Assembly (NCBI GenBank): GCA_942159475.1
Contig: OW804097.1
Span: forward strand, 117,340,789 to 117,404,788
DNA length: 64,000 nucleotides
DNA from: Sthenelais limicola
Taxonomy: Eukaryota; Annelida; Polychaeta; Phyllodocida; Sigalionidae
Reading direction: 5' to 3'
Positions 42,524 to 55,390 of the stretch are shown piece after piece. The first letter of the stretch is position 1; each line of letters opens with the position of its first letter. The notes under the pieces are model-generated. The model worked only from the letters and a program-made list of their open reading frames with translations. It ran no database searches and was not told the origin of the DNA. The position numbers and the translations under genes were made by a program.

Positions 42524-42738
42524 CCAATGTATAATTGGCAGCTCTACACATGGAGTAAATTCTGCTAAACTATCCTGGCATGTGATAAAGGCTAGTATAT
42601 CTGGGAGTGGTATTGTGTTGATTCAGGAAATCTGTTCACTTAGATTGAACTGTATTTCCAACCTCATTTTTGTCGTAAACTTGGATTACCCGAGAGGTTT
42701 GGTGAAGACAAATTGTATATTTATGGCAATTTCACCCT
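42524..42738 (+). mobile_element. degenerate TE-A copy
   Basis: Keeps GTATAATTGGCAGCTCTACA and GAGGTTTGGTGAAGAC, but both termini are eroded. Confidence 0.65.
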
Positions 42739-43923
42739 AAAAAAAGCATGGGATTCCTCGATCGAATTATCTCGTTGGCGAATCAATTTAATCAATTCCA
42801 TTCGGCCACATTAAATAACCTGACGAAAAACCTCCCATTCTATTCTCGGAGCTCCTATAACTTCAGAATTCTGATATCAACGGGAGTGTCTGGAATAAAT
42901 AAAGCTTCCCCTGACTCTCAATACCGATTACTGTCTTTTACAGTGGTCTGATCATAGGAATCATTTAGAATTACTTCCCATCTCAATGTGTTTCAATGAC
43001 TTCCATAATGCTTTAATTCTGTTGGTGGACCTATTTGAAACGCCGATTAGTGAGAAAAGTTGATTTCCAATAAAGAGATGGTAATTACATAGTGCCTGAT
43101 ACTATGCCTGGGGATATGGCTCAACGTGATTGATGATGTGGTATTTCTGCTGATGATGAAATAAAAGAAACAGGTGCCATAGCTCTTTCTTCATACCATT
43201 TACAGCTCTTACAGTTTGCGTGTGATATAGACCTAATACTACCAGAAAATTACAACTCCCGAAATAAGGGAAATTGAATTAGATAAACATAATGGTAAAG
43301 AATAAATATTATGACTTATTGAAAGGGACTTTAAGGGTCCACAAAAGCTAATTGATAGCTAGTCACCCATAGGTATAGTCTATCCGAAAAGCAGTTGACA
43401 CGTGATTCCTTAGTCCTTTAAGGGGAGGAAAAGTGGGAGATGTTTTATTTCTATTTATGACAAGGACTTGTCAACCCTTTGCCTCAGCAGATCTATGTTA
43501 TCACTCTGTCCCACTTACCGCAGATTCCCGAAACTCCAAACCCCGAGCTCCAAGATGCATCCCAATACCATTTCCTCAAAACTTTTCCCCCAACCTAATC
43601 TCAATATAGCGTGGAAACCCCTGTATTCTCACTTGATATTATACATTTTGTCTATGATATAGAAAAAGACAACGTTAACATCCATGTATAGAAGAAGGTG
43701 CATGCAATTCTGGTCAGGTCCAATAGAGAAATGGATGAGTCTAATTTCCTTTAGATTGATATAGAATCTCATTTCTCGCCGGTGCTGCCATCTTCCGCTC
43801 ATACTAGAGACCTCTTCCATCAACGCCTCTACTGGCCACCAATGAATTTCTACTTGTGCTGCTGCCATTTCATGATGGAGCGTTTTTATTTTTCCTCTGA
43901 GGTATACAAAAATTCTTCCTTAT
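42739..43923. other. spacer without recognisable gene
   Basis: Nothing recognised; several short frames without domain signals. Confidence 0.4.
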
Positions 43924-44158
43924 GGGTCAGTTTTTCAGAAAATGTACAATTCGCCTTCACCAATCCTCTCAAATAGCCCACATTTAAGACAAAAATGAGC
44001 TTCAAAATGCAGTTCAACATAACAGAACTGATACTTTAAATCAATGTGATACCAAATATACTCAGATATACCCAGTATTCTTCACTTTTCAGCCTAATTT
44101 AGGAGAATTTCCTAAATGTGTAGAGCTGCCAATTGTGCATTTTCTAAAAATCTGACCC
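43924..44158 (-). mobile_element. TE-A copy, subfamily A2, with TTAT duplication
   Basis: TTAT at 43920-43923 and at 44159-44162. Confidence 0.88.
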
Positions 44159-45380
44159 TTATACTATATTCCTTTACTCACGCCGTTCCCAGTCCGAAGA
44201 AAGTGATTCGTCATCAAGATAAGTAAACCTAGCCTTGGATAAGATATGCTATTGACATCTAATATCGCCCATTGTCAGACACACAGATTCCATCACCAAC
44301 CTTCATCCAAAATCGCACAGGAAAATAATGTTTCATCTCGCACTACCGGCACCATTTGCCTTCCCCCAATTAACCTTCATTGTTATGGAATAATTTAATG
44401 GATGGATACTTTTAAGGCATAAGTGTTTTTATAGCACAAAGTGATGTGGTTAATGGATCGGATAGGTTGACCAAAGTGGCCATTAAATACTAATGAGATG
44501 ACAAACCATTCCTCTTTTTATATGAAAAAAATACCTCTCGGAGAAGGGCAGTTAATATGCAGGCAATTGATTTTGAAGATGTTTCCCCGGGAAACAAATG
44601 TTCTGAGAAACAGTCAGATCTTAAGCAATTCAAGAGGAGCGTGAATGCGTACAAAAAAATATTCACCAAACGGACAGGCAGATGCTCATTTTTATTTTTG
44701 AAGAACTTCGAAAATAATGGTGTTTATATGACAGATGCCAATCATTGATTATGGATCTTGATCAGATATGACAAAGATCCAGTCTTATAACATATGTGAA
44801 ATCAGCTGACATCAGTTCGCCTGCCTTATCTATTCCACTTGATCAGTCATACATTTCACACTTCAACGATAGTACACTGAAGTGAGCCAGAAACTGGTTT
44901 GATTGACAGTCATCCCATTCCCACCCATGCAGACTTGATTGACCATTAGCTATATGGTTCTACGACCATGATAGGTCCGCTGATATGTAAACACAGTGTG
45001 TGGCTATGGTAATTCCTAAGTCTGCCACCAATCAGGTTGCCATTCCCATTACAAGTTAACCTAACTATCATTTATAATGAATATCTAGAATATTCCTATT
45101 CTTTAGCCTCTCAATAATATTATGAGGATATATAATTGGCGTGATGTACGATGATGCATTCAACTTCCCAAACTTCCTAAATACCTAAGGATATTGGATT
45201 ATGACACTATGTGAAAAACGCCACTTGATAATGTATTAGATCTATGTAAGAGCTTAAAGTTTATTATTGATATAGGCACATAAAGAAGCGTGATGAATGA
45301 TGACTAAGTTGCACCCGGCAAGTGTCATGAAATTTAGATCTGTCATGATTTTTACCCTGTCTAGAAAATTGGTCATATAT
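44159..45380. other. spacer without recognisable gene
   Basis: Nothing recognised. Confidence 0.4.
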
Positions 45381-45615
45381 GGGTCAGATTGTCAGAAAAT
45401 GTACAATTGGCAGCTCTACACATTTAGAAAAATATGCTAAATTAGGCTGAAAAACGATAAATACCAGGTATATCTGATTATATTTTGTATTATGTTGTTT
45501 TAAAATATCTGTTCTGCTATATTAAACTGTATTTTGAACCGCATTTCTGTCTTAAATTAGGGTTATTTGAGGGAATTGGTGAAGGTGAATTGTACATTTT
45601 CTGACGATCTGACCC
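45381..45615 (+). mobile_element. TE-A copy, intermediate type
   Basis: ATAT on both sides. The interior mixes A1 and A2 features (CTCTACACATTTAG with AAACGATAAATACCAGG), possibly a third subfamily. Confidence 0.83.
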
Positions 45616-46190
45616 ATATACAGCCAGAGCCATAGGCCTACTGATACAGCATTCTGCTTGTATCAACCACCCACCATTACCATTCACACATTTTGTGCAA
45701 TATTTGTACTTTAAACAATCAGCTACAATAGACCATGCCAAAATACATAACATAGCTAGTGAACTGATACACAAAAATCCACTTGTGCTTCACCACTTTA
45801 TTATGTTTTGATCTAAGTTCAAATTTAAGTTTTTTTAGGTAAAGATTTAACATTTTCAGTCTGAGCATGACTAAATCGCAGTAATTATAACTTGACAGCG
45901 GACACAAGTATTTGATTCTGAGAAAACGTTTCCTTTGGAAACGCCAGGTAGCTACATTAAGTTGACACTAATTGTAAAGTTAATTAGATAAATAGTTAGA
46001 TAGATGATTAGTTAATTTAATACTTGTTTTTGAATGAATTTGATTATACTGGCGTACAAAGTAACAACTACAAGACTTGCTATACTCTACTACCATAAAT
46101 TACTACAATATTGTTTCGGAAAATATGCATTTTATTAAACCTCTCTTGAGATATAGATCTATGTTTTCCTTGCCAAAGATGGCAATATAG
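45616..46190. other. spacer without recognisable gene
   Basis: Nothing recognised. Confidence 0.35.
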
Positions 46191-46425
46191 GGGTCAGATT
46201 TTCAGAAAATGTACAATTCGCCTTCACTAATCCTCTAACATAACCCACATTTAAGACCAAAAATGAGCTTCAAAATTTAGTTTAACATAACAGAACTGAT
46301 ACTTTAAATCAATGCGATACCAAATATACTCAAATATACCCGGTATTTATCATTTTCCAGCCTAATTTAGCAGAAGTTCCTGAAAGTGTAGAGCTGCCAA
46401 TTGTACATTTTCTGAAAATCTGACC
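46191..46425 (-). mobile_element. TE-A copy, subfamily A2
   Basis: Complete; shows CATTTTCCAGCCTAATTTAG in the middle. Confidence 0.85.
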
Positions 46426-46847
46426 CATATATATTTGGAGGTGCATGCATACGTAGACACTGATTACTGAACTGTTTGAAGCTTCATTCTCAGCAATTAT
46501 GTACGACAGCAACATCTAACTTAATTTACTGATATTATGACTGATGGGACGGAATTTATCAATATTCTGCCGCTGCTTTAGTTTAAGACATTTAAGTGTT
46601 TTTTCATAAAGCACTATATGGAATTTAATGGCTGTGCTGATGTCATCAGTATTCGTAGGACGGGACAGGCAGGGGATAGATCTGAGTTTATATCATTAGT
46701 CCTTTCGAAACACAGGCATCAACATCAACTATGAAACGAAACGAAGACTACTAGTTCGTTTTGCCTGTAGCTGGGAATTAGGAGCTTCGACACATTTTTC
46801 AACTTTTGATTCTGGGGGTTGTCTGGACATATTACAAAACAACATAT

Positions 46848-46895
46848 GGGTCAGATTTTCAGAAAATGTACAATTGGCAGCTGTATACATTTAGT
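46848..46895 (+). mobile_element. TE-A fragment, left end only
   Basis: The first 48 bp of an A1 copy, ending abruptly at CATTTAGTA. Confidence 0.8.
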
Positions 46896-47146
46896 ACTGA
46901 TATAGATCAGATCTATATTATTGCAATTACTCTGTTTCATTACGACGATGGACATTAGACATAGTGAAATTGTGTACATAAGAATAAAGGTGTTGTCAAA
47001 GGTAAGATTAAGGTATAAAGAAGTAGGTAGGAATAAAATGTACTATACTTCCATTGCCACCTTGCGGCCAACATACACATAATAAAGTTAAGAGATAATG
47101 TGCGCAATGCGCGGGAAATACATGCGCAGCATGCGCGTACATATAA

Positions 47147-47375
47147 ACCTACTGTAAACGTATTAATGTTCGCGCAGTATTTATTTTTGCTATTTTCGCG
47201 CACCCACCTTTGTGCGCGAAAATAAATCCGGCGCGAAAGGTATAATTATTGCCTACACAGGGTGTGAGACTTCCTTAGTGCGCGAATTTAAATCCGCGTG
47301 AAAAGGTGTAGTTAAGGTAAGTAGTTAGTGCGCGAAAATTTATCTGCGCGAAAATAAATACGTTTACAGTATATT
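47147..47375 (-). repeat. TE-K GCGCGAAAATAAAT repeat, copy 2
   Basis: Matches 1676-1778 in reverse, then continues with two more GCGCGAAAAT motifs to CGTTTACAGTATAT, so both outer ends carry the TACTGTAAACG / CGTTTACAGTA inverted pair. Probably the fuller form of the element. Confidence 0.7.
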
Positions 47376-47607
47376 TTATAAAGTGTAAGTAGTTTAATGA
47401 AAGTAAGATTGAAACATGGCACTACATAACTGATATCGCTTGGGAAGTATGCCATTTATATTCCATAGCATTAAGCAAGAAGAAGAAACCACTTGCTAAT
47501 TAGCTCAAAACATTGCTTGAGCTAATCCGTACACCATGTACTTAACATTTTAATTGCTCTCTGTGATCTCCACCTGAGACAGCCTTATACATTCTAACCT
47601 AGTGTAT

Positions 47608-47842
47608 GGGTCAGATTTTCAGAAAATGTACAATTCACCTTCACGAATCCTCTCAAATAACCCAAATTGCAGACGAAAATAAACTTCAAAATACAGTTCA
47701 ACCTAACCAAACAGCTTGCTCGAATCAATGCAATGCCGAATATACTCGAATTTACCTAGTATTGACCAAATTGCAGCCTAATTTAGCAGAATTTATTAAA
47801 TGTGTACAGCTGCCAATTGTACATTTTCTGAAAATCTGACCC
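47608..47842 (-). mobile_element. TE-A copy, subfamily A1, with GTAT duplication
   Basis: GTAT at 47604-47607 and 47843-47846. Confidence 0.88.
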
Positions 47843-48090
47843 GTATATAGTTACTGTATACTTAGGGGGAAATTCATGCGGACGACTAGTTAAAAGTCGA
47901 TTGGAAATTTAGATTGCGCAGGAGAAAAAGATCAAAGATATGGATCTAATATTTCATATCATATGTTTGATTAAATATGCTCCTCCAAGGACATGTTAGA
48001 AAACCATCTACTCATTACAGTCTACTCGTGAATACTATTATGCTTGGGATACAACTTCCACTTCAAAAAGGGCCTAGTCCACTAAAACCC

Positions 48091-48283
48091 TGCACACACA
48101 CAGCCGATTTGCCCCCCGATTGCCCCCCGATTTCGGTCTCCCAATGAATCCTATGGTTCCATTTCAAATCCTGGTTTATGTTTTGAAATAACATCAACAA
48201 GGATTTGAAATGAGATCATATGATTCATCAGGAGCCCAAATCAGGGGGCAATCGGGGGGGGGGGCAAATCGGCTGTGTGTGTG
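48091..48283. repeat. TE-E palindrome, copy 2
   Basis: Same arms as 4691-4876; the right arm has an expanded G run. The TE-F hairpin copy 2 follows 9 bp later. Confidence 0.8.
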
Positions 48284-48291
48284 CTGGGTCT

Positions 48292-48371
48292 AAGCCGATT
48301 CTCATGCGATTCTCACATAATTTAGAGTATAAGAGCCCTCTGCTGCGCAAAATCGCATTAGAATCCGCTTA
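48292..48371 (-). repeat. TE-F hairpin, copy 2
   Basis: Arms as at 11499-11578, loop inverted relative to it. Confidence 0.78.
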
Positions 48372-49117
48372 GTAGACTAGGCCCTTATATCAAGCTTGGG
48401 TTATAAAACAATTTTGGGGATATTTCAACTAGAGTAAGATTGTGTGTTAATTACTTATTACGGATGGACGAAGAGAGGAGAGATTTGTGGTGTTAACAAC
48501 AGGAGTACATGGGGAGGTTGTGTTCAAATACGATTGTTTATGACACTATGTGTCAGTGTGTGTTATTTTCAGTCCTTTATCTTTATTCAACTGTTTTTTT
48601 TACTTCAATGCATTTGTCCATCATCGCACACTTTCTGTAAAATTGTGGTGCGTGTCAAAGTGAGAGACAATGCGCTTACACACAGTTTCTACATATATAT
48701 ATCATGTATATAGTTTTATTTCAAAGTATATGCACATCGAAATTGGAATACAATATCTACAACCTTCAGAACTTTGCATATGAGGTACACAGTGAGGATT
48801 TTACTCTTCCCGCTATTCCCAATCAGTTCCATTCTGGTTGGGTTTACATTTTTTACACAAGTTATCGTGGCAGCTCCGCTTTATATACGGTGTGGTCTAA
48901 GGTAATAAAGTATGTGAGCCATAGTTTAGTACAGGACTCATGGTTTCATACTTGTTTTCTATCCCCCCTCCCATTATATATGATTAATTATTTACTAAAG
49001 ACTATGCAAACGTTTCATAATCACTTCTTAATCTCCAAGGACCATAAGGACCATTCCCAAAATGATCCCTTCCATCCTCATTATACCGAAACCTAATTAG
49101 TCCCTATATGACTGTTT
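48372..49117. other. spacer with an unrecognised 130-codon frame
   Basis: Plus-strand frame 48704-49096 is among the longest outside the retrotransposon but shows no domain, signal peptide or repeat I can name. A terminal exon cannot be excluded; I do not call it. Confidence 0.25.
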
Positions 49118-49800
49118 ATGTTGATAGGTATAAGATTGAAATAAAATGTCCTATACTTGGCTACAATGACTTTGGAAAAGGCTTGTAAATTGAAAGTACA
49201 GTTTTGCTGTGCCCCTATTGATTCTTACTCAGATATTCACACAATAAATGAAATATAAAATAAATGATATAATATAATATAATATAATATAATATAAACC
49301 CAGTTGTAGGCGTTTAGTCCCCGTTGGTTGGTCTGGCGGGAACCGTTAGGATGGCATAGAATGGGCGACCCGGCCATGAATGGACACTCTAAGCAAGATC
49401 ATGGGTTTCCACTGGTTCTTTTGCTTCAAAATCATTTATAATTTGTTGTTAAAACTTTGTTATAAAACATTTTCAAAAAGCTATTTTCTTTTTTTAAAAA
49501 GTTTTAAAATAATAAGATGACCTACAATGACTTTGGAAACAGTCTTGTGAATTGAAAGTAGACAACCTTCGCATCACCCCTATTGATTCTTACTCAGATA
49601 GTCACACAAAGTATATAATTTTCGTCAATCAGTTAAATAAATCACATCAGTCCCCCAATTATTGTTTGTGTTGATAGATACGCAATTGGAATAAAATATC
49701 CTACAATGACGTTGGAAAAGGGAGGGAAACGAGGCTTGTGAATTGAGTTTTCTCTGCACCCCTATTGATTGTTAGTTAGATAGTCACACAAAGTATACAT
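49118..49800 (+). repeat. three diverged copies of a local repeat
   Basis: TACAATGACTTTGGAAA ... CCCCTATTGATTCTTACTCA recurs near 49162, 49513 and 49692. Spacing is unequal and the copies have indels: old local duplications. Purpose unknown. Confidence 0.7.
49267..49297. repeat. AATAT microsatellite
   Basis: About six pentanucleotide units. Confidence 0.9.
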
Positions 49801-50263
49801 TTTTCACTAATCAGTACAATTAAGTCAAGTCAGTGCACTAGACTATATCATAGAAGACATCATTAATGCCCCAACAACAGCTTCAAGATCCATATAATAT
49901 ACCAAAACAAAGAGTTGGTATTGAAACCGGTAAAGGAAAGCTTCTGATGAAGATCAATATTCCTGGCAGCAATCTTAGACGACACGTCAATAGCTAAGTT
50001 TGTATAAATCCAAATTAATGGTGAAACTGATGCCGGTAGTGTCAGCGCACATGGGAGGGAAGGTTCATATATGTTCTGTTCTTTGATTAAATGCTAATCG
50101 CGCCAAATTGAAGGATAGCCATCAAGTAGCAAGCATACGCCTTCATTGTTCAGGACCTGGCTTCATTAATGAGGCTGTGGCTCTATAGGCTTTCATTTCT
50201 TCTGTCTGCCTCTGAAGGAGTTGATGGATTCTCAGTTGGGGGTGGGCATTATTGAAATATTAA

Positions 50264-50872
50264 GGGTGGTCTCCACTGGCTGTGGTAAGCTCTGCTGTAA
50301 GCCTTGTGATGGTGCTGTGATGGTGAGAATTGGTGAGGTCCTGCCTACATGGCCAGTGAACCATATAGGCATTGTCATACCGATATTTCCGCATAATAAC
50401 TCCACGTTCTAATGTACACTTTTCAACGCGAGGTCACCGATTCTCTCCTGTGTATAGTGACTACTAAAGGGTGGTCTCCACTGACTGCGGTAAGCTCTGC
50501 GGTAAGCCTTGTGATGGTGCTGTGATGGTGAGAATTGGTGAGGTCCTGCCTACATGGCCAGTGAACCATATAGGCATTGTCATACCGATATTTCCGCATA
50601 ATAACTCCACGTTCTAATGTACACTTTTCAACGCGAGGTCACCGATTCTCTCCTGTGTATAGTGACTACTAAAGGGTGGTCTCCACTGACTGCGGTAAGC
50701 TCTGCGGTAAGCCTTGTGATGGTGCTGTGATGGTGAGAATTGGTGAGGTCCTGCCTACATGGCCAGTGAACCATGTAGGCAAGGACCTCATCATTCCTCT
50801 CCACCTGCAGAACCAGCACAAACCATTGCAAGGCTTACCGCAGAGTTTACCGCAGCCAGGGGAGACCACCCT
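50264..50872. mobile_element. TE-C element expanded into a 205-bp tandem array
   Basis: GGGTGG starts at 50264, 50469 and 50674, exactly 205 bp apart. Units 1 and 2 hold only the left arm and loop and then 75 bp of other sequence (from ATAGGCATTGTCATACC to AGTGACTACTAA). Only unit 3 continues into the right arm (TTACCGCAGCCAGG, GAGACCACCC) with TTTAAA after it. Confidence 0.88.
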
Positions 50873-51122
50873 TTAAACTTGCTGGAAATAAAGTGTAGGG
50901 GGATCTCAAGCTAAACATTCCAGGGATTAGACTTACGATGTAGAAGATGGATGTATATGGGAATTATTATATTTGTGGTGATGAGGAAAGGCAAAAGGGC
51001 GGAGAGAGTTGTGATGTTAAACTACAACTAATATACATGAGGAGGTTATTTTCCGTTGGTCTTTTCCGGTGAATTATATGGACTATAGACATTAATAATG
51101 CTCTCAGTGCCAAATATAATGT

Positions 51123-51357
51123 GGGTTAGATTTTCAGAAAATGTACAATTGGCAGCTCTACACATTTAGAAAATTCTCCTAAATCAGGCTGAAAACTGAA
51201 GAATACCGGGTATATCTGAGCATCTTTGGTATCCCATTGATCATAAGTATCAGTTCTGTTATGTTAAACTGCATTTTGAAGCTCATTTTTGTCTTAAATG
51301 TGGGATATTTGAGAGGATTGGTGAAGGTGAATTGTACATTTTCTGAGAATCTGACCT
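51123..51357 (+). mobile_element. TE-A copy, subfamily A2
   Basis: Slightly mutated termini (GGGTTAG, CTGACCT). Confidence 0.84.
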
Positions 51358-51535
51358 ATGTGGTTTCACTGTGTTTCGTCATTCATATTTTGTTTTTGAT
51401 GAAAGTATCCATAACTGGTCCTGTATCATTTCAAGCTTTTAAAACGTATCAAATTCTGAGACAATGTAATAACCAATGTATCATATTCATCACTTTATAG
51501 CCAGAGATCTCCTAATCCCTTCAGTAGGACTATAT

Positions 51536-51770
51536 GGGTCAGATTTTCAGAAATTGTACAATTCATCTTCACCAATCCTCTCAAATAACCCTAATTTCAG
51601 ACAAAAATAAAGTTCAAAATGAAGTTCAACCTAACCAAACAGATTGCTAGAATCAATGCAATGCCGAATATTCTCGAATTTACACAGTATTGACCAAATT
51701 GCAGCCTAATTTAACAGAATTTACTAAATATGTAGAGCTGCCAATTGTACATTTTCTAAAAATCTGACCC
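51536..51770 (-). mobile_element. TE-A copy, subfamily A1
   Basis: ATAT on both sides. Confidence 0.86.
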
Positions 51771-52184
51771 ATATAGTATTCAAACCACACGTGGCTTCCA
51801 TGGCATTTGGAATCAAATGTCAGATATATCTGTTTCAAAAAGTAACCTGAACCTTAGGGAAATGTCGAAGGGAAACATCTGCTTTTAAATTCTATTATCC
51901 AGAATATAGATTTGGGGCAGACATCGCCCTGAGAGACAAGGGTGATGCAGGGTGTGCACTGCACTTGATCCCACTTTTTGTGAAATAGATCATTTTTTCC
52001 TTGTTCTGTGCACATGTATGTAATATTGCCAGTGCCTATTCTTCAATCCGATTTGGAATCTTTATCGCGTATTCCATGCATTCATTTCATTTGCCATCAA
52101 TCTCCCTTTCCACCCGTTTATCCTTCTTGAGTGTGTCCCTTTGGTCTCCAATGATATGATTCAGGAGTCTCCAACTTATAATAT
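51771..52184. other. spacer without recognisable gene
   Basis: Nothing recognised. Confidence 0.4.
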
Positions 52185-52408
52185 GGGTCAGATTTTCAGA
52201 AAATGTACAATTGGCAGCTGTAAATTCTGCTGAATTAGGCTGCAATTTGGTCAATACTAGGTAAATTCGAGTATATTCGGCATTGCATTGATTTCAGCAA
52301 TCTGTTTGGGTAGGTTGAACTGTAATTAGAACTTTATTTTCGTCTCAAATTTGGGTTATTTGAGGAGATTGGCAAAGTTGAATTGTACATTTTCTGAAAA
52401 TCTGACCC
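52185..52408 (+). mobile_element. TE-A copy, subfamily A1
   Basis: AATAT on both sides. Interior lacks the TACACATTTAG segment. Confidence 0.85.
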
Positions 52409-52523
52409 AATATAAAGAGCTCAGTGACAATATTCTCTCCTAATGAAAGGTTCTCCAGTGTCCCTGGGAAGGAATTCTTATTGCATCTATATATATAGGA
52501 TCATGTACATATATCAGTATTTA

Positions 52524-52633
52524 ATTAATACAACTAATTAATTTCTGCTATATGATATTATTGGGTATTCAGATATGTTTGATTAATACAACTAATTAAT
52601 TTCTGCTATATGATATTATTGGATATTCAGATA
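52524..52633. repeat. two-unit tandem duplication, period 58 bp
   Basis: ATTAATACAACTAATTAATT and the following bases to ATTCAGATA occur at 52524 and 52582, with one or two differences. Confidence 0.9.
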
Positions 52634-52700
52634 CATTGAAATGTGTGTGGTGATTTCGTCGAGTGAGAAGCTCCGCAGTCTATTTAGAATTGATGTATGT

Positions 52701-52935
52701 GGGTCAGATTTTCAGAAAATGTACAATTGGCAGCTGTACACATTTAGTAAATTCTGCTAAATTAGGCGGAAATTTGGCCAATACTAGGTAAATTCGAGCA
52801 TATTTGGCATTGTATTGATTCTAGCAATCTGTTTGGTTAGGTTGAATTGTATTTTGTGCTTTATTATCGTCTGAAATTTGGCTTATTTGAGAGGAATGGT
52901 GAAGCTGAATTGTACATTTTCTGAAAATCTGACCC
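52701..52935 (+). mobile_element. TE-A copy, subfamily A1, with ATGT duplication
   Basis: ATGT at 52697-52700 and 52936-52939. Confidence 0.88.
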
Positions 52936-53418
52936 ATGTACCTATTTGATTTCCCACCCCCTAAGGTTTCTCTAGATCCGGAGATATGCCACCATTGGGA
53001 TTTATGCTTTCTCTATTCCACTTGTCCCCCTTGTGTTATCTGTGACTATTTAATTGTGATGCGCCGTACTCCAGCATACTTATTTCCCAAGCGTATTCGT
53101 CCAATAAGATTACGATCGAGGCTTTACATAATACGTTTCTCATACAATATCTATGAATGTATATTCATTTGAGGAAATGTCCAATTCTTCTGACATTTGA
53201 TCACTTGTCAAAGTCTGCTACAGCAATATTTCATGTGATCAATGTAACTCCCGATAGAAAAAGAATTGATAAGTTTAATATTGATATTTAACATCAATGG
53301 AAATTATTATGTGCATGGATACGTATGAATCATGAAATACCCACCGTGGGCAATGCTCGTACCTTCTGGACTACTGACTCGGAGGCACCTTGTGATAACA
53401 TCGGTTCCACCCTTCCTA
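52936..53418. other. spacer without recognisable gene
   Basis: Nothing recognised. Confidence 0.35.
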
Positions 53419-53834
53419 TATGTGATCCGTTTTAGGAAAATAAGTCACAAGTTGGAAAATATGGATTTTGAGATATCACCATATTTGAAAAGAGGAGAAC
53501 AAGGTGATTCCAATGATAGTAAACACTAGGATACCTTATAAGTATTTCTATATTTTATGTTTGATATTTTTATTTTTGAAAAAAAAAATGTTTGCAATGT
53601 TTCTGGATGGGTAATTACCAGTAAAGTAACTAAATATACTCAATACAAAGGTCTTAAAAACGCAAGGATATATTTAATATAATGTCCTGAAATGTGGTAC
53701 ACAGATTGATATGACTATAAGTGCTAAACCCTCTAAGAATCAGAATATTTCAATAAAGAGATCTTGTGACAAAAACGCTTTGAAAAATATCAATTTTGCG
53801 ACTTGTGACTCATTTTCCTGGAACACATCACATA
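53419..53834 (-). mobile_element. TE-B complete reversed copy
   Basis: TA on both sides. Starts TGTGATCCGTTTTAGG, ends CTGGAACACATCACA. Confidence 0.85.
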
Positions 53835-54483
53835 TTGCCTCCACCACCGGAGACACGACGACTTTACTACGTCGTCTATTAGTCGACGTCCCGCTGTGAC
53901 GTTGATCCCCCCTATTGTGATTCCAGCCATTCAACCGCACTTTATGCGCTCAACGCTTGATGTGGCTACCCACCGGTAGGTGTCGCTCCCAGCATTACCC
54001 GCCAGGGGGGGTTGGGGGCAGGCAAGTGAAGGACTAAATCCTTCATCGCCATTCGTTGCGCCACCTGAAACGACGAACCAATCGAACGCTTGCTCCTTTT
54101 ACAGCGTTCTCTCCCCGCTTCGGACTCAACGAAAAAGTAATTTCTGTTATCAAGCATTGAAGAAGGTATCATCATTAGTCCCCACGAAGAATGCGAAAGG
54201 AGAGTCGTACCACCATACGCCTTAATTCCCAAAGGAAATTTACAATGAGTTATGGTTAAGATCGGTATGGGCTCACTCACTGGACACTACCAGTCCGTCA
54301 ATGGGGGAGGGATGAGTGGATAGAGTCGCTAGTACTACGATATGGATCATTTAACCATGACTGAGTGGAACAATAACATACTGCTCCCTGACCTGTTATT
54401 ACCCTGGAATGGATTAACCAACGTTTCAACAGCTATATATACGCATACGGATACGATTGATTCATACAACATGGCTTAACAAC
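53835..54483. other. less AT-rich spacer without recognisable gene
   Basis: Overlapping frames of 81 and 104 codons on opposite strands (53966-54280). Neither has a recognisable domain; base composition is less AT-rich than neighbours. Confidence 0.35.
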
Positions 54484-54691
54484 TCTAGGTCCAAACCCTC
54501 AGATCAGATAAGAATGGCATATGTCAGCCTACTTCTCTAATCAGTTTCCTGGCCTAGAACTCAGCGCTGTAATGGGAATTTAATGACATTTTGCGGTCTT
54601 AATGGAATTATAATGGCACTTCACGGTTTGAGGCGATTGAGAGGTTTTCCCTTCGTTTGAAGTGACTCTCTCGAGTTTGGACCTAGACTGT
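54484..54691 (+). mobile_element. TE-H element, copy 3
   Basis: CTAGGTCCAAACC to GTTTGGACCTAGACTG; the simplest complete copy. Confidence 0.78.
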
Positions 54692-55155
54692 AACGGAAAA
54701 TCCGAGAGATAAACGCTGCTACACAAGGGGAACAATTACCCAGCGTATAGTCGGCCATTACCAGCATAATTACCTACAACTCTCATCAATAAGTCATGTT
54801 GCGCTGTGCCGCAAACACCCTGGGATAGAACGTGCAACAATTGAGGATTCAAGTGAAACGCGTTTTGTAATATTATAGTGGATCGAGTGATTCTTTCCTT
54901 CTCACACGGATATATAGCGTTATTCACTGCACGAAAGTGGTTATTCACTGCAGGAGGATTGTTATTCACTGCATGAAGTACCCCCGCTGCTTGAGAGAAT
55001 TGACCCCAGGTTTTGATATCACTATATTAGCGGTCCTCTAACCAGGAGTAACAGCAGGTTGCTTATGATTAAACTCTTTTGCCTAGCAATATTGCATTAT
55101 GGTGAAAGATTAGTTCTTCTATTCTATGATATATTAATATTGCCTTACCATATAT
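54692..55155. other. spacer without recognisable gene
   Basis: A three-fold GTTATTCACTGCA motif (54912-54973) is the only structure noticed. Confidence 0.5.
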
Positions 55156-55390
55156 GGCTCAGATTTTCAGAAAATGTACAATTGGCAGCCCTACACATTT
55201 AGGAAATTGTCCTAAATTAGGCTGAAAAATGATGAATACCGGGTATATCTGAGTATATTTGGTATCACATTGATTTAAAGTATCAGTTCTGTTATGTAAA
55301 ACTGCATTTTGAAGCTCATTTCTGTCTTAAATGTGGGTTATTTGAGAGGATTGGTGAAGGTGAATTGTACATTTTCTGAAAATCTGACCC
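55156..55390 (+). mobile_element. TE-A copy, subfamily A2
   Basis: ATAT on both sides; left terminus GGCTCAG. Confidence 0.85.
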
